From Ww85 sp963745765 (GTDB taxonomy: Bacteria; Desulfobacterota; Desulfobulbia; Desulfobulbales; Desulfocapsaceae), in assembly GCA_963745765.1 (NCBI GenBank), contig CAVUYQ010000011.1, positions 79,122 through 143,121 of the forward strand: a stretch of DNA of 64,000 nucleotides, in the 5' to 3' direction. Position 1 is the first letter of the stretch. Each line of letters begins with the position of its first letter. The notes below the pieces were generated by a model. The model saw only the letters and a program-made list of their open reading frames with translations. It was not told where the DNA came from and did no database searches. A program made the translations under genes and the position numbers. Below are positions 43,738 to 51,655 of this stretch, in pieces.

Positions 43738-45288
43738 CTATTTCCTGAACATCGAAAGCATTCGCTGGGTAACCGCGAAGCCGCCGAAAATATTGATGCT
43801 GGTTATAAGAATCGAGATCCCTGCCAGAAAGACAATGAGCCCGCTGCCAGAGGATATCTGCAGCAGGGCCCCGATGATAATGATTGAACTGATGGCATTG
43901 GTCACGCTCATCAGCGGGGTATGCAGGGAGGGCGTAACGTTCCAGATCACCATGTAGCCGACAAAGCAGGCAAGAACAAAGACGGTAAAATGAGACATGA
44001 AGGCGGGAGGGGCAACGCTTCCCAGGCCTAACAGCACAATAGCGCCAATAACAAAGGGCAGCAGGATGCTCCAGGGACTTTTCTTTACCTCAACCTTCTC
44101 GACGACAGGGGTTATTTTCTTTTTCGCCGGAGCGGCGGAAAGTTTCGGGGCAGGAGGCGGCCAGGTGACTTCGCCGTTTTTAATGACGGTGGCGCCGCGA
44201 ATGATCTCATCTTCCATATTGAGAACGATTTTACCGTCTTTCTCGGGCGTCAGGTCGGTGAGCAGATGCCGGAGGTTGGTGGCATAGAGCTGGCTTGACT
44301 GGGTGGCAAGACGTGATGGCAGGTCCGTGTAACCGATAATGGTCACGCCATGCTTGACAACCACCTTGTCTGCTTCGGTGAGTTTACAGTTGCCGCCCAT
44401 CTCGGCTGCAAGATCGACAATGACGCTGCCCTCTTTCATGCTTTGAACCATCGCATCGGTGATCAGTTCCGGAGCCGGTCTACCGGGGATCAGGGCGGTG
44501 GTTATGATAACATCGACATCTTTGGCCTGTTCGGCAAAGAGCGCCATCTCGGCCTTGATGAATTCATCACTCATCACCTTTGCATAACCGCCTTCACCGG
44601 ATCCGTCCTCATCAGCGAAATCGAGCATGAGAAATTCCCCATCTATGCTCTCAACCTGCTCCTTTACCTCAGGCCGGGTGTCAAAGGCCCGGACAATTGC
44701 TCCCATACTCCTGGCGGCGCCGATTGCCGAGAGACCGGCAACACCTGCGCCGATTACCAGCACTTTTGCCGGCGGAATCTTGCCGGCCGCGGTGATCTGG
44801 CCAGTGAAAAAACGCCCGAAATGCTGGGCAGCCTCAACGACGGCCCGGTAGCCGGCAATATTTGCCATGGAACTCAGGGCATCCATCTTCTGGGCCCGGG
44901 AAATTCGGGGAATTGAATCCATGGCCAGCACCGACACCTTGCGTGCCGAGAGTTCCTCCATCAATTCCGTGTTCTGGCCGGGTTGAATAAAGCTGATGAG
45001 TGTCTGGCCTTCTTCTAAAAGATCTATTTCATTTATGCCGTTTGATGCATTGTTTTCCGGAGCCCTGACCTTGAGAATAATGTCTGAGTCGCGGTACAGT
45101 TTGTTCACATCTGCGACGACTGTTACCCCGGCGGCTTCATAGGCCGCATCGGTAAATTTCGCTTCAGACCCTGCTCCTGATTCCACCGACACTTCAAAAC
45201 CGAGTTTTTTGAGCAGCACCGCCACTTCAGGTGTTGTTGCAACGCGCCGTTCGCCTTCGTGCATCTCTTTTGGTACGCCGATCCGCAT
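43738..45288 (-). CDS. pntA: NAD(P) transhydrogenase alpha subunit
   Basis: 516 residues. Domain I (about 1-380) starts MRIGVPKEMHEGERRVATTPE and has the NAD(H) site VLVIGAGVAGLSAIGAARSMGAIVRAFDTRPEVKEQ and the RQD-loop-type region, with TALIPGRPAPELITDAMV. The linker (about 385-410) is rich in Pro, Ala and Lys, and the C-terminal part has four transmembrane helices, so alpha is a single polypeptide as in E. coli, not split. It works with PntB in the inner membrane. It is the first gene of a two-gene operon. Confidence 0.95.
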   Translation of the reverse strand: MRIGVPKEMHEGERRVATTPEVAVLLKKLGFEVSVESGAGSEAKFTDAAYEAAGVTVVADVNKLYRDSDIILKVRAPENNASNGINEIDLLEEGQTLISFIQPGQNTELMEELSARKVSVLAMDSIPRISRAQKMDALSSMANIAGYRAVVEAAQHFGRFFTGQITAAGKIPPAKVLVIGAGVAGLSAIGAARSMGAIVRAFDTRPEVKEQVESIDGEFLMLDFADEDGSGEGGYAKVMSDEFIKAEMALFAEQAKDVDVIITTALIPGRPAPELITDAMVQSMKEGSVIVDLAAEMGGNCKLTEADKVVVKHGVTIIGYTDLPSRLATQSSQLYATNLRHLLTDLTPEKDGKIVLNMEDEIIRGATVIKNGEVTWPPPAPKLSAAPAKKKITPVVEKVEVKKSPWSILLPFVIGAIVLLGLGSVAPPAFMSHFTVFVLACFVGYMVIWNVTPSLHTPLMSVTNAISSIIIIGALLQISSGSGLIVFLAGISILITSINIFGGFAVTQRMLSMFRK

Positions 45289-45647
45289 GGATTCTCTCCC
45301 CTGTGCTGAGGATTTTTTAACGTTTATACCGTTTTAGGCGGTAATGTAATGGTGATAAAATAGACGATGAATCGTAACTATCCGAATAAAGTAATAATCA
45401 TTTTTACAAATTGTACCGCTGATTTTAAAAAAGATTGTCGCAAGCGATTGGATGCCCGGCTTAAGCGGATGGTACCTTTGGCTGCCCGGCAATTTCTGGA
45501 GTGCAGGCCGATCGCTGACTGTCATGGTTGTGTCTCTGTTGTTTATGCTTGAAAACATTAGGAAACAATGCTTATCATGTGTATCTGGAAGATGGGGTGC
45601 AGTATTTGCCAATGTTTACCTATAGCTTGCTGGCAAGAAGGTGATTT
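45289..45647. other. Intergenic region between pntA and a membrane protein gene
   Basis: About 360 bases of divergent control region, AT-rich in the first half. A 61-codon plus-strand frame (45367-45552) lacks a ribosome site and a recognisable product. No repeat or RNA gene was seen. Confidence 0.4.
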
Positions 45648-46358
45648 ATGATTATCAGGTTGCTTTTGGCAGGTTTCGTCTCGATAGTTTTCAGTTTTTG
45701 TTATCTGGCAGGACTGGTGCGGCTTGTCAGTGCGCTGCTGATAGGTTTCGGCGTTCTTACTGCCGTCTCTTTCGCTATTGTTTTTCTGCTGCCGCCAGAT
45801 GCTGATCGTCTGCTCTTTCCGATTTCGGTTTCCGGAGCCTCCTGGCCCTTTTTTGTTATTGCACTCTTTTTGATACTGTTGATCGTCTGGCTCTTTCTTC
45901 ATAAGACAGACCCGGCGGAAGAAGAAAATCTTTCAGCCCGACACATGAAGTTTTTCGGTGGTGGTCTGCTGCTTTATATCACCAGTCTCTTCATTCCGAT
46001 CGCTTTCTGGTTTCCTTCTGACGAGAAGCGGTTGATGCTTGGCATAAACTCACAAGGGACCATGGTTTTTATTGGTGTCTGCCTCTACCTTGCCGCCTCA
46101 TCGGCGGCCTTGCTGCTGTTGTATCGGGCCAGCAGGGGGACAACCCTTGATCACCCCGATCTGATGAGACGTTTTGTTCCGGCCTTGTTTGCCTTTTTTC
46201 ACCTGGACAAGATGCCGGCCCTGGTCGCCTATCTTCTGATCTATTCAGAAGAGGCTCAGTTTGTTTTTCCCAAAATTGCCGCACTGGCTCTTGTCGGCTA
46301 CATCCCGGTTGGTATTTTCCTGGCAAAATTGTGTTTCGATTCACGATCTGCTTCCTGA
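45648..46358 (+). CDS. Multi-pass membrane protein of unknown function
   Basis: 236 residues with about seven hydrophobic segments, for example LLLAGFVSIVFSFCYLAGLV, WPFFVIALFLILLIVWLFL, FFGGGLLLYITSLFIPIAFWF, and GTMVFIGVCLYLAASSAALLLLY, ending with KIAALALVGYIPVGIFLAKLCFD. No family motif was recognised. The ATG has AAGGTG a few bases upstream. It lies alone between pntAB and the DedA/ATP-grasp fusion gene. Membership of a transporter or enzyme class cannot be claimed. Confidence 0.65.
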   Translation: MIIRLLLAGFVSIVFSFCYLAGLVRLVSALLIGFGVLTAVSFAIVFLLPPDADRLLFPISVSGASWPFFVIALFLILLIVWLFLHKTDPAEEENLSARHMKFFGGGLLLYITSLFIPIAFWFPSDEKRLMLGINSQGTMVFIGVCLYLAASSAALLLLYRASRGTTLDHPDLMRRFVPALFAFFHLDKMPALVAYLLIYSEEAQFVFPKIAALALVGYIPVGIFLAKLCFDSRSAS

Positions 46359-46535
46359 CCCGACCGGTCTGCCGGCAGCATTTACGATGGCGCCTGGTCG
46401 GTGGCGGATGATCACCGTTGTCCGCCTGGAATATAACGTGCTCCTTCCATACAGTAAGGGAATAAACGAAATATCCGGGGCTCATGAATAAAGGAGCAGG
46501 AGGTTTTTCTTTCTGAACCCCTGTGTACTGAAGCT

Positions 46536-46563
46536 GTTGACACCATTTGCTAGTTGTGTCAAC
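46536..46563. promoter_or_regulatory. Perfect 8-bp inverted repeat, possible operator
   Basis: GTTGACAC (46536-46543) and GTGTCAAC (46556-46563) are separated by 12 bases. The left arm contains a -35-like TTGACA. It lies about 140 bases upstream of the GTG start of the DedA/ATP-grasp gene, in a gap (46359-46700) that shows nothing else supportable. The dyad could bind a dimeric regulator; this is inference. Confidence 0.35.
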
Positions 46564-46700
46564 CTGAGAGGCGGAATTTTTTCCCGATAAATACATGATT
46601 TTATGGAATGTTATGGTTGTACGTGATAATCTTCTGTGTCTGCGGCAGGCGGTCTTAGAACAGGTTCAACTGCAGCCGGCCACTATCGCAAGAAAGAGCC

Positions 46701-48470
46701 GTGTCTAAGCAAGCCTTACGCCTCATTATCTGTCTTCTGATCCTGCTGTTTTTTCCATTTCCTGCCCGGAGTGAAAGCGGAACACTGTTACTTACCTTTC
46801 TGCATGAGTTTGAGCAGTATGCCGCGGATGCAGACAACCGCCTTATCCTTCTCGCGGCAATAGCCGGCGCGACGTTCATCAGTGAGGATATTGCCTGCAT
46901 TGCAGCGGGGCTGCTTGCCGCACGGTCCATTATTTCTCCCTTTGAGGCGGTGGCGGCAAGTGCTGTCGGTATCTATGCCGGTGATATGCTCCTTTACTTT
47001 GCCGGCTATTTCATCGGCACCAGTGCTCTTGGGCGGGTACCGCTGAAGTACCTGGTCAGTGTTAGAACGGTAGTTCAGTGCCAGGCATTGTTTCAAAGAA
47101 GAGGGATGGTCATTGTTTTCATGAGCCGCTTTCTTCCCGGGACCAGAACAGCGACGTTTATCGCAGCCGGGTTGGCCCGGTTACCCCTGGTCAGGCTCCT
47201 GCTTGTTTTTGGCCTCGCTGTGCTGCTCTGGACTCCTGTACTTGTTCTTGGCGCGATGGTCATCGGCCGGCCGATGACACACTATGTCGAACTTTACAGT
47301 TCCTATGCGTTCTGGCTGTTTGTCGGCCTGCTGTTTGGCATCTATTTCATAAGCCGGCTCATCGTACCGCTGTTCACCTGGCGAGGCAGGAGACTGGCGC
47401 TCGGCAGATGGCGGCGGCTGACACGCTGGGAGTTCTGGCCCTATTACCTGACGAACGCGGTTACCTTCCTTTATGTGATTTATCTGGGATGTTTCCGCTA
47501 CAAAAAGCTGACACTGTTTACCGTTGTCAACCCGGCGATCAAACCGGACGGCGGTTTTATCGGAGAGCGTAAAAGTGAAATTCTAAAGGGTTTGCCTCAG
47601 GAATCGGTTGGCCGCTGGCAGCTTATCGATGGCTCCATCGCTGTCTCCGAAAAATGTGAGGCGGTCCACCGGTTCATGGCCGACCAGCAACTCGATTTTC
47701 CCATTGTTCTCAAACCGGACCGGGGGCAGCGGGGCCAGGGTGTCGGTATCTGCCGGGGAAAAGAGTCAGCCGAAGCGTGGCTGCAGGGTGCCGACCGGGA
47801 TTTTATCGTTATGGAATTTCTGCATGGCGAAGAATTCGGACTGTTTTATTACCGCTTTCCAACAGCTGCAGAAGGGAGCATTTTCAGCATCACCAGGAAA
47901 AAACTTATCTTCGTCACGGGAGATGGATGCCACACCCTTGAAGAGCTTATTCTGCTCGATAATCGCGCTCTCTGCCTGGCACCGCTCTTTCTCAAAGAGC
48001 ACGAGGCGGATCTGCTTGATATCATCCCGGCCGGTGAAAAAAGGCAGCTTGTTCAGGTCGGAACCCACAGCCGCGGATCACTTTTCCTCGACGGTGCGGA
48101 TCTGGCAAGCAGTGAACTGCTGCAGGCTGTTGAGAACATTGCTCAGCCTTACAAGGGATTCTATTTCGGCCGCTTCGATCTGAAAGCTGCCAGTGAAGAG
48201 GAGTTGCGTGCTGGCCGCGATCTGAAGATAATAGAACTTAACGGGGTTACCTCCGAGGCCACTCATATATACGATCCCGGCAATTCAGTGATCTATGCCT
48301 GGAAGACGCTGATGGAACAATGGTCAATTGCCTTTCAGATCGCGGCGGAGAACCGCAGGCGCGGCTGTCAGCCGATGTCGCTCCCGTCATTTATCCGCCA
48401 CTGGATGGCTGCCGGCCGGGCGGATGAGCGGCCTGTACATCAACCTTCATCAGGAAGCAGCCCCCGATAA
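46701..48470 (+). CDS. DedA-family membrane domain fused to an ATP-grasp ligase domain
   Basis: 589 residues from a GTG start. A signal-like helix (1-24) is followed by a DedA/VTT domain (about 40-215): ATFISEDIACIAAGLLAARSIISPFEAV, AGDMLLYFAGYFIGTSALGR and VFMSRFLPGTRTATFIAAGLAR. After a basic linker and another helix (about 255-275), a soluble ATP-grasp domain occupies about 300-550: FPIVLKPDRGQRGQGVGICRG (nucleotide-binding lysine and glycine loop), FIVMEFLHGEEFGLFYYRFP, and the metal-binding LKIIELNGVTSEATHIYDPG. Both parts look catalytically complete. ATP-grasp enzymes join a carboxylate to an amine or thiol; fused to a lipid-handling membrane domain it may modify a lipid or envelope component. 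The last 80 bases overlap the opposing UMF1 gene. Confidence 0.85.
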   Translation: MSKQALRLIICLLILLFFPFPARSESGTLLLTFLHEFEQYAADADNRLILLAAIAGATFISEDIACIAAGLLAARSIISPFEAVAASAVGIYAGDMLLYFAGYFIGTSALGRVPLKYLVSVRTVVQCQALFQRRGMVIVFMSRFLPGTRTATFIAAGLARLPLVRLLLVFGLAVLLWTPVLVLGAMVIGRPMTHYVELYSSYAFWLFVGLLFGIYFISRLIVPLFTWRGRRLALGRWRRLTRWEFWPYYLTNAVTFLYVIYLGCFRYKKLTLFTVVNPAIKPDGGFIGERKSEILKGLPQESVGRWQLIDGSIAVSEKCEAVHRFMADQQLDFPIVLKPDRGQRGQGVGICRGKESAEAWLQGADRDFIVMEFLHGEEFGLFYYRFPTAAEGSIFSITRKKLIFVTGDGCHTLEELILLDNRALCLAPLFLKEHEADLLDIIPAGEKRQLVQVGTHSRGSLFLDGADLASSELLQAVENIAQPYKGFYFGRFDLKAASEEELRAGRDLKIIELNGVTSEATHIYDPGNSVIYAWKTLMEQWSIAFQIAAENRRRGCQPMSLPSFIRHWMAAGRADERPVHQPSSGSSPR

Positions 48471-49695
48471 TAAAAAGGAGCAGAATACTCAATACCCCCC
48501 ATCTGGTTTCACCGGTTATACTGCCGACCATACCCATCAGAAATGGTCCGGAAATAGCCGCAAACTTGCCGAAGATATTATAGAAACCGAAAAATTCGGC
48601 ACTGTTCTCAGCCGGAATCAACTTGCCGAAATAACTCCTGCTCAGTGCCTGGATACCTCCCATGGAAGATGCAACCAGAAATGCAATAAACCAGAATAGA
48701 GCGATTTTCATCGAGATGTTCGTGATAGATGGCAGCAGAAAGGCCAGCAGGGTTATCAGGCAGTAAATAATGATCCCGGTTATGAGCATTGTCCTGGCGG
48801 AGAAACGATTGGCCAGCCTGCCGTAAACGAGGGCGCAGGGAAAGGCAACAATCTGTATTACGAGCAGTACGCTGATGAGCAGGGTGATACCAAAACCGAG
48901 GTCGCGACCGTAGGCGGTCGACATGCTGATGATGGTACCGACACCGTCAATATAGAAGAAGTAAGCCACCAGGAAGATAAAGACCTGGCGGTACTGCCTG
49001 ATATTTCTGAAGGTGGCGCCAAGTTTCCTGAAACTATCGGTCAGCGGCGAGGATGAGGCCGGCAGGGAATATTTCTGGAAGAGATTCTTTAAAGAGGGGA
49101 TAGAGAACAGGAACCACCACAGGGCGACCACCATAAAGCCGAGCCTTGTCTGCAGTATCGGTAGTCCGTCACTGATGTTGCCTGCTGAGAGGATGAGTCC
49201 GATAACAAGAAGAAACGGGATGACACTGCCGATATACCCATAGGCATAACCCTTCGTTGAGATGCTGTCCATGCGTTGACGGGTGGTTACATCGATAAGA
49301 AAAGCATCATAAAAAATGTTGGCACCGGCCCAGCCTATACGCGCACAGACAAAGATGGCCAGGCAGAGCTGCCATTGCCCTTTCCCTATAAAAGCGAGCG
49401 ACAGGGTGAAAAACAGGCCGGTGAGGATGAAGAAACGCAGGAAACGTTTCTTTTGTCCGGGATGGTCTGCAAGGGCGCCGAGAATCGGCGAGAGTATTGC
49501 CAGGATGAGGGATGCCGTGGAATTGGCAAATCCCCACTGAGCCGTTGATTCGGCGGCGGGCATACCGTATGCTGCCACATCCTTGAAGTAGATGGGCATA
49601 ATTGCGGTTACCATGACCAGAACAAAAGCGGAATTCCCCACGTCATAGAGCAGCCAGCTCAGCTCTTCCTTGCTCAAACCGAATTTCTTATGCAT
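48391..49695 (-). CDS. UMF1-family (Atg22-like) MFS transporter
   Basis: 434 residues and 12 transmembrane helices. The N-terminus MHKKFGLSKEELSWLLYDVGNSAFVLVMVTAIMPIYF is typical of the UMF1 family, as are SLILAILSPILGALADHPGQKKRFL and GANIFYDAFLIDVTTRQRMDSISTKGYAYGYIGS. In the second half, MGGIQALSRSYFGKLIPAENSAEFFGFYNIFGKFAAISGP is the UMF1/Atg22 hallmark. The substrate is unknown in bacteria; the yeast relative exports amino acids from vacuoles. Its 3' end overlaps the fusion gene on the other strand by 80 bases. An interspersed repeat abuts its start. Confidence 0.9.
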   Translation of the reverse strand: MHKKFGLSKEELSWLLYDVGNSAFVLVMVTAIMPIYFKDVAAYGMPAAESTAQWGFANSTASLILAILSPILGALADHPGQKKRFLRFFILTGLFFTLSLAFIGKGQWQLCLAIFVCARIGWAGANIFYDAFLIDVTTRQRMDSISTKGYAYGYIGSVIPFLLVIGLILSAGNISDGLPILQTRLGFMVVALWWFLFSIPSLKNLFQKYSLPASSSPLTDSFRKLGATFRNIRQYRQVFIFLVAYFFYIDGVGTIISMSTAYGRDLGFGITLLISVLLVIQIVAFPCALVYGRLANRFSARTMLITGIIIYCLITLLAFLLPSITNISMKIALFWFIAFLVASSMGGIQALSRSYFGKLIPAENSAEFFGFYNIFGKFAAISGPFLMGMVGSITGETRWGVLSILLLFIIGGCFLMKVDVQAAHPPGRQPSSGG

Positions 49696-49698
49696 GTA

Positions 49699-49866
49699 GG
49701 GTGCCTTGAATATTTAGGTTATTTGTTCGGGATCAAAGCATGCAAGAAATTTTGCCGTAGGCGCCCCGCAGGAAGTACTCTTGGGGTGCATATAACTGAT
49801 ATGCCGGGGATAAAATTTTGAGCATAACGCAGAGATCGGGCAGAAAGACAATTATTCAAGGTGGCC
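49699..49866 (-). repeat. Interspersed repeat (MITE-like), copy 5
   Basis: A 168-base copy in minus orientation. Its ends GGGTGCCTTGAATATTT and ATTATTCAAGGTGGCC form the terminal inverted repeats. Internal blocks GGCGCCCCGCAGGAAGTACT and GGGGATAAAATTTTGAGCAT match the other copies. It starts four bases from the UMF1 start codon and ends seven bases before the stop of the next minus-strand gene, filling the gap between them completely. Confidence 0.88.
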
Positions 49867-49873
49867 ATAATTC

Positions 49874-50116
49874 TTAGTCGTCGGCTTTGTTCTGCACAAA
49901 ATGCATGATGATGGCAGATCCGATAAAAAGCAGAAAGACCAGCATAAGGCCGCTGATGAAATGCACGAGCGTTTCGGAAAAGCCGAGAGGGAGGGAGAAT
50001 CCGATCACCAGGGTAACAAAACTTTTACCAAGCAGGTAAAGGAGGAAAAGGACGAGAAGATAAAACGGCACCTGAAGGATGGCCCGGTAAAGGGGAGATA
50101 ATTGTTTTCCTTTCAT
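49874..50116 (-). CDS. Small membrane protein with two hydrophobic segments
   Basis: 80 residues from the ATG at 50116, about ten bases after GGAGG; a longer frame begins at 50179 with an unlikely N-terminus. Two or three hydrophobic segments are present: ILQVPFYLLVLFLLYLLGKSFVTLVIGF and LVHFISGLMLVFLLFIGSAIIMHFV. The product is basic at the start (MKGKQLSPLYR) and acidic at the end (NKADD). No family is recognised. It lies between an interspersed repeat and the divergent dGTPase gene. Confidence 0.55.
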   Translation of the reverse strand: MKGKQLSPLYRAILQVPFYLLVLFLLYLLGKSFVTLVIGFSLPLGFSETLVHFISGLMLVFLLFIGSAIIMHFVQNKADD

Positions 50117-50432
50117 AGCGTACTTGCCTCCGGGGGGTTGTGCTGTACCCAGGCCTCTATCGGTAAGATGTTTCTTCACTGCATGAAATAACAGCTTTTG
50201 GCTGCCGTTTCAAGAAGTAGCAGCGCCCGGCAGCCAATAAAGCGAACCGGCTGATACGTGCCAACCGCCGCTGCCTCCTGTCAGGTAGAGCGGGTATGGA
50301 GATGCTGAACAGAATGGCACGAATCATGGCTATTGTCGGCCAGTCGCTTTTTGGTTCTTGCACAAATAAGTGGGTGTGGTAAAGGTAAGCATGTAAATAC
50401 AGTAATTTACCTACTTGTTCAGGTGACTGCTC

Positions 50433-51527
50433 ATGAGCTTTGTTCCGGTTGTCGGTACATCTATTAAAAAACAGCTAGAAGAACGGGAAGACCTTATCCT
50501 GTCTCCATATGCCTCACGCAGCAAGAATTCCCGGGGGCGAAGGTTTCCTGAAGAGGAAGATGCCTGCGATATTCGCCTTCCCTTTCAGCGGGATCGGGAC
50601 CGGATCATTCACTCCAAGACTTTTCGCCGCCTCAAGTACAAGACCCAGGTATTTCTTGCGCCGATGGGCGATCATTACCGGACTCGTCTGACCCATGTAC
50701 TCGAGGTTTCGCAGATTGCCCGGACTATTGCCGCCGCGCTCTGCCTGAACGAGCCTCTTACCGAGGCAATCGCCCTTGGACATGACCTCGGTCATACTCC
50801 TTTCGGCCATGCCGGAGAAGCGACCTTGAACGAATTGCATCCGGGAGGCTTTAAACATAACCTGCACAGTCTCAGGGTTGTTGATTTCCTTGAGAACCGG
50901 GGGCGCGGATTAAACCTTACCTTCGAGGTACGCAACGGCATCGTCAAACATTCAAAAGGAACAGATGAGATTATACCGAGTTCTCCATCAGAACTTGCCG
51001 TGACGATTGAGGGGCAGGTTGTCCGCCTTGCCGATATTATTGCCTACGTGAACCATGACCTTGATGATGCCCTCAGGGCGGGAATCCTCAAGGAGAACGA
51101 TGTCCCCAAGGCTATCAATCTTGTTGTCGGAGAAAAACATTCCCAGAGAATCGGCAGCATGGTCAGGGACGTTATCGTTGAGACGCTCACCGCTGACGAT
51201 GGCGGGCTGCATATCAGCGAGCCGATGCTGGAGGCGATTAGCGGCCTGCGCGGTTTTCTTCACGAGAAGGTGTACCGGCATATCTGGGTACACCAGGAGT
51301 TTGAAAAGGCCCAGCGGATAATCCGTGAACTTTACGGTTACTTCATGCAGCATGGACTGGTCAGGAGAAATGGGGATGCGTGGCTCCTTGACGATAAAAA
51401 AGGCACCTGGCCTGATGAAAAAACCGCCCATCGGCGCGTTTGCGACTATATTGCCGGAATGACGGACCGATACGCCCTGGGTGTCTATGAATATCTCTTT
51501 ATGCCCAAACCATGGGGAGAGCGTTAG
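50433..51527 (+). CDS. Deoxyguanosinetriphosphate triphosphohydrolase-like protein
   Basis: 364 residues of the HD superfamily dNTPase group: RDRDRIIHSKTFRRLKYKTQVFL and the HD metal site THVLEVSQIARTIAAALCLNEPLTEAIALGHDLGHTPFGHAGE (H...HD...D). RLADIIAYVNHDLDDALRAG follows. It splits dNTPs to the nucleoside and tripolyphosphate and so may limit dNTP pools. It is the type-2, about 370-residue subfamily rather than E. coli Dgt (about 505), so the natural nucleotide is uncertain. No ribosome site is obvious; AGGTGA lies near the start. It is followed by valS after 128 bases. Confidence 0.9.
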   Translation: MSFVPVVGTSIKKQLEEREDLILSPYASRSKNSRGRRFPEEEDACDIRLPFQRDRDRIIHSKTFRRLKYKTQVFLAPMGDHYRTRLTHVLEVSQIARTIAAALCLNEPLTEAIALGHDLGHTPFGHAGEATLNELHPGGFKHNLHSLRVVDFLENRGRGLNLTFEVRNGIVKHSKGTDEIIPSSPSELAVTIEGQVVRLADIIAYVNHDLDDALRAGILKENDVPKAINLVVGEKHSQRIGSMVRDVIVETLTADDGGLHISEPMLEAISGLRGFLHEKVYRHIWVHQEFEKAQRIIRELYGYFMQHGLVRRNGDAWLLDDKKGTWPDEKTAHRRVCDYIAGMTDRYALGVYEYLFMPKPWGER

Positions 51528-51655
51528 CGGCTGACAAAAACGGTTGATTTATCGCGGCGTCGCAAGTAATCTTCGCCTCCGCCGGTAACCGGATACGGAA
51601 TGAGTCCGCAAATTTCAGGAATCGAAACAAACACGGGATATGCAATCGATAGACC

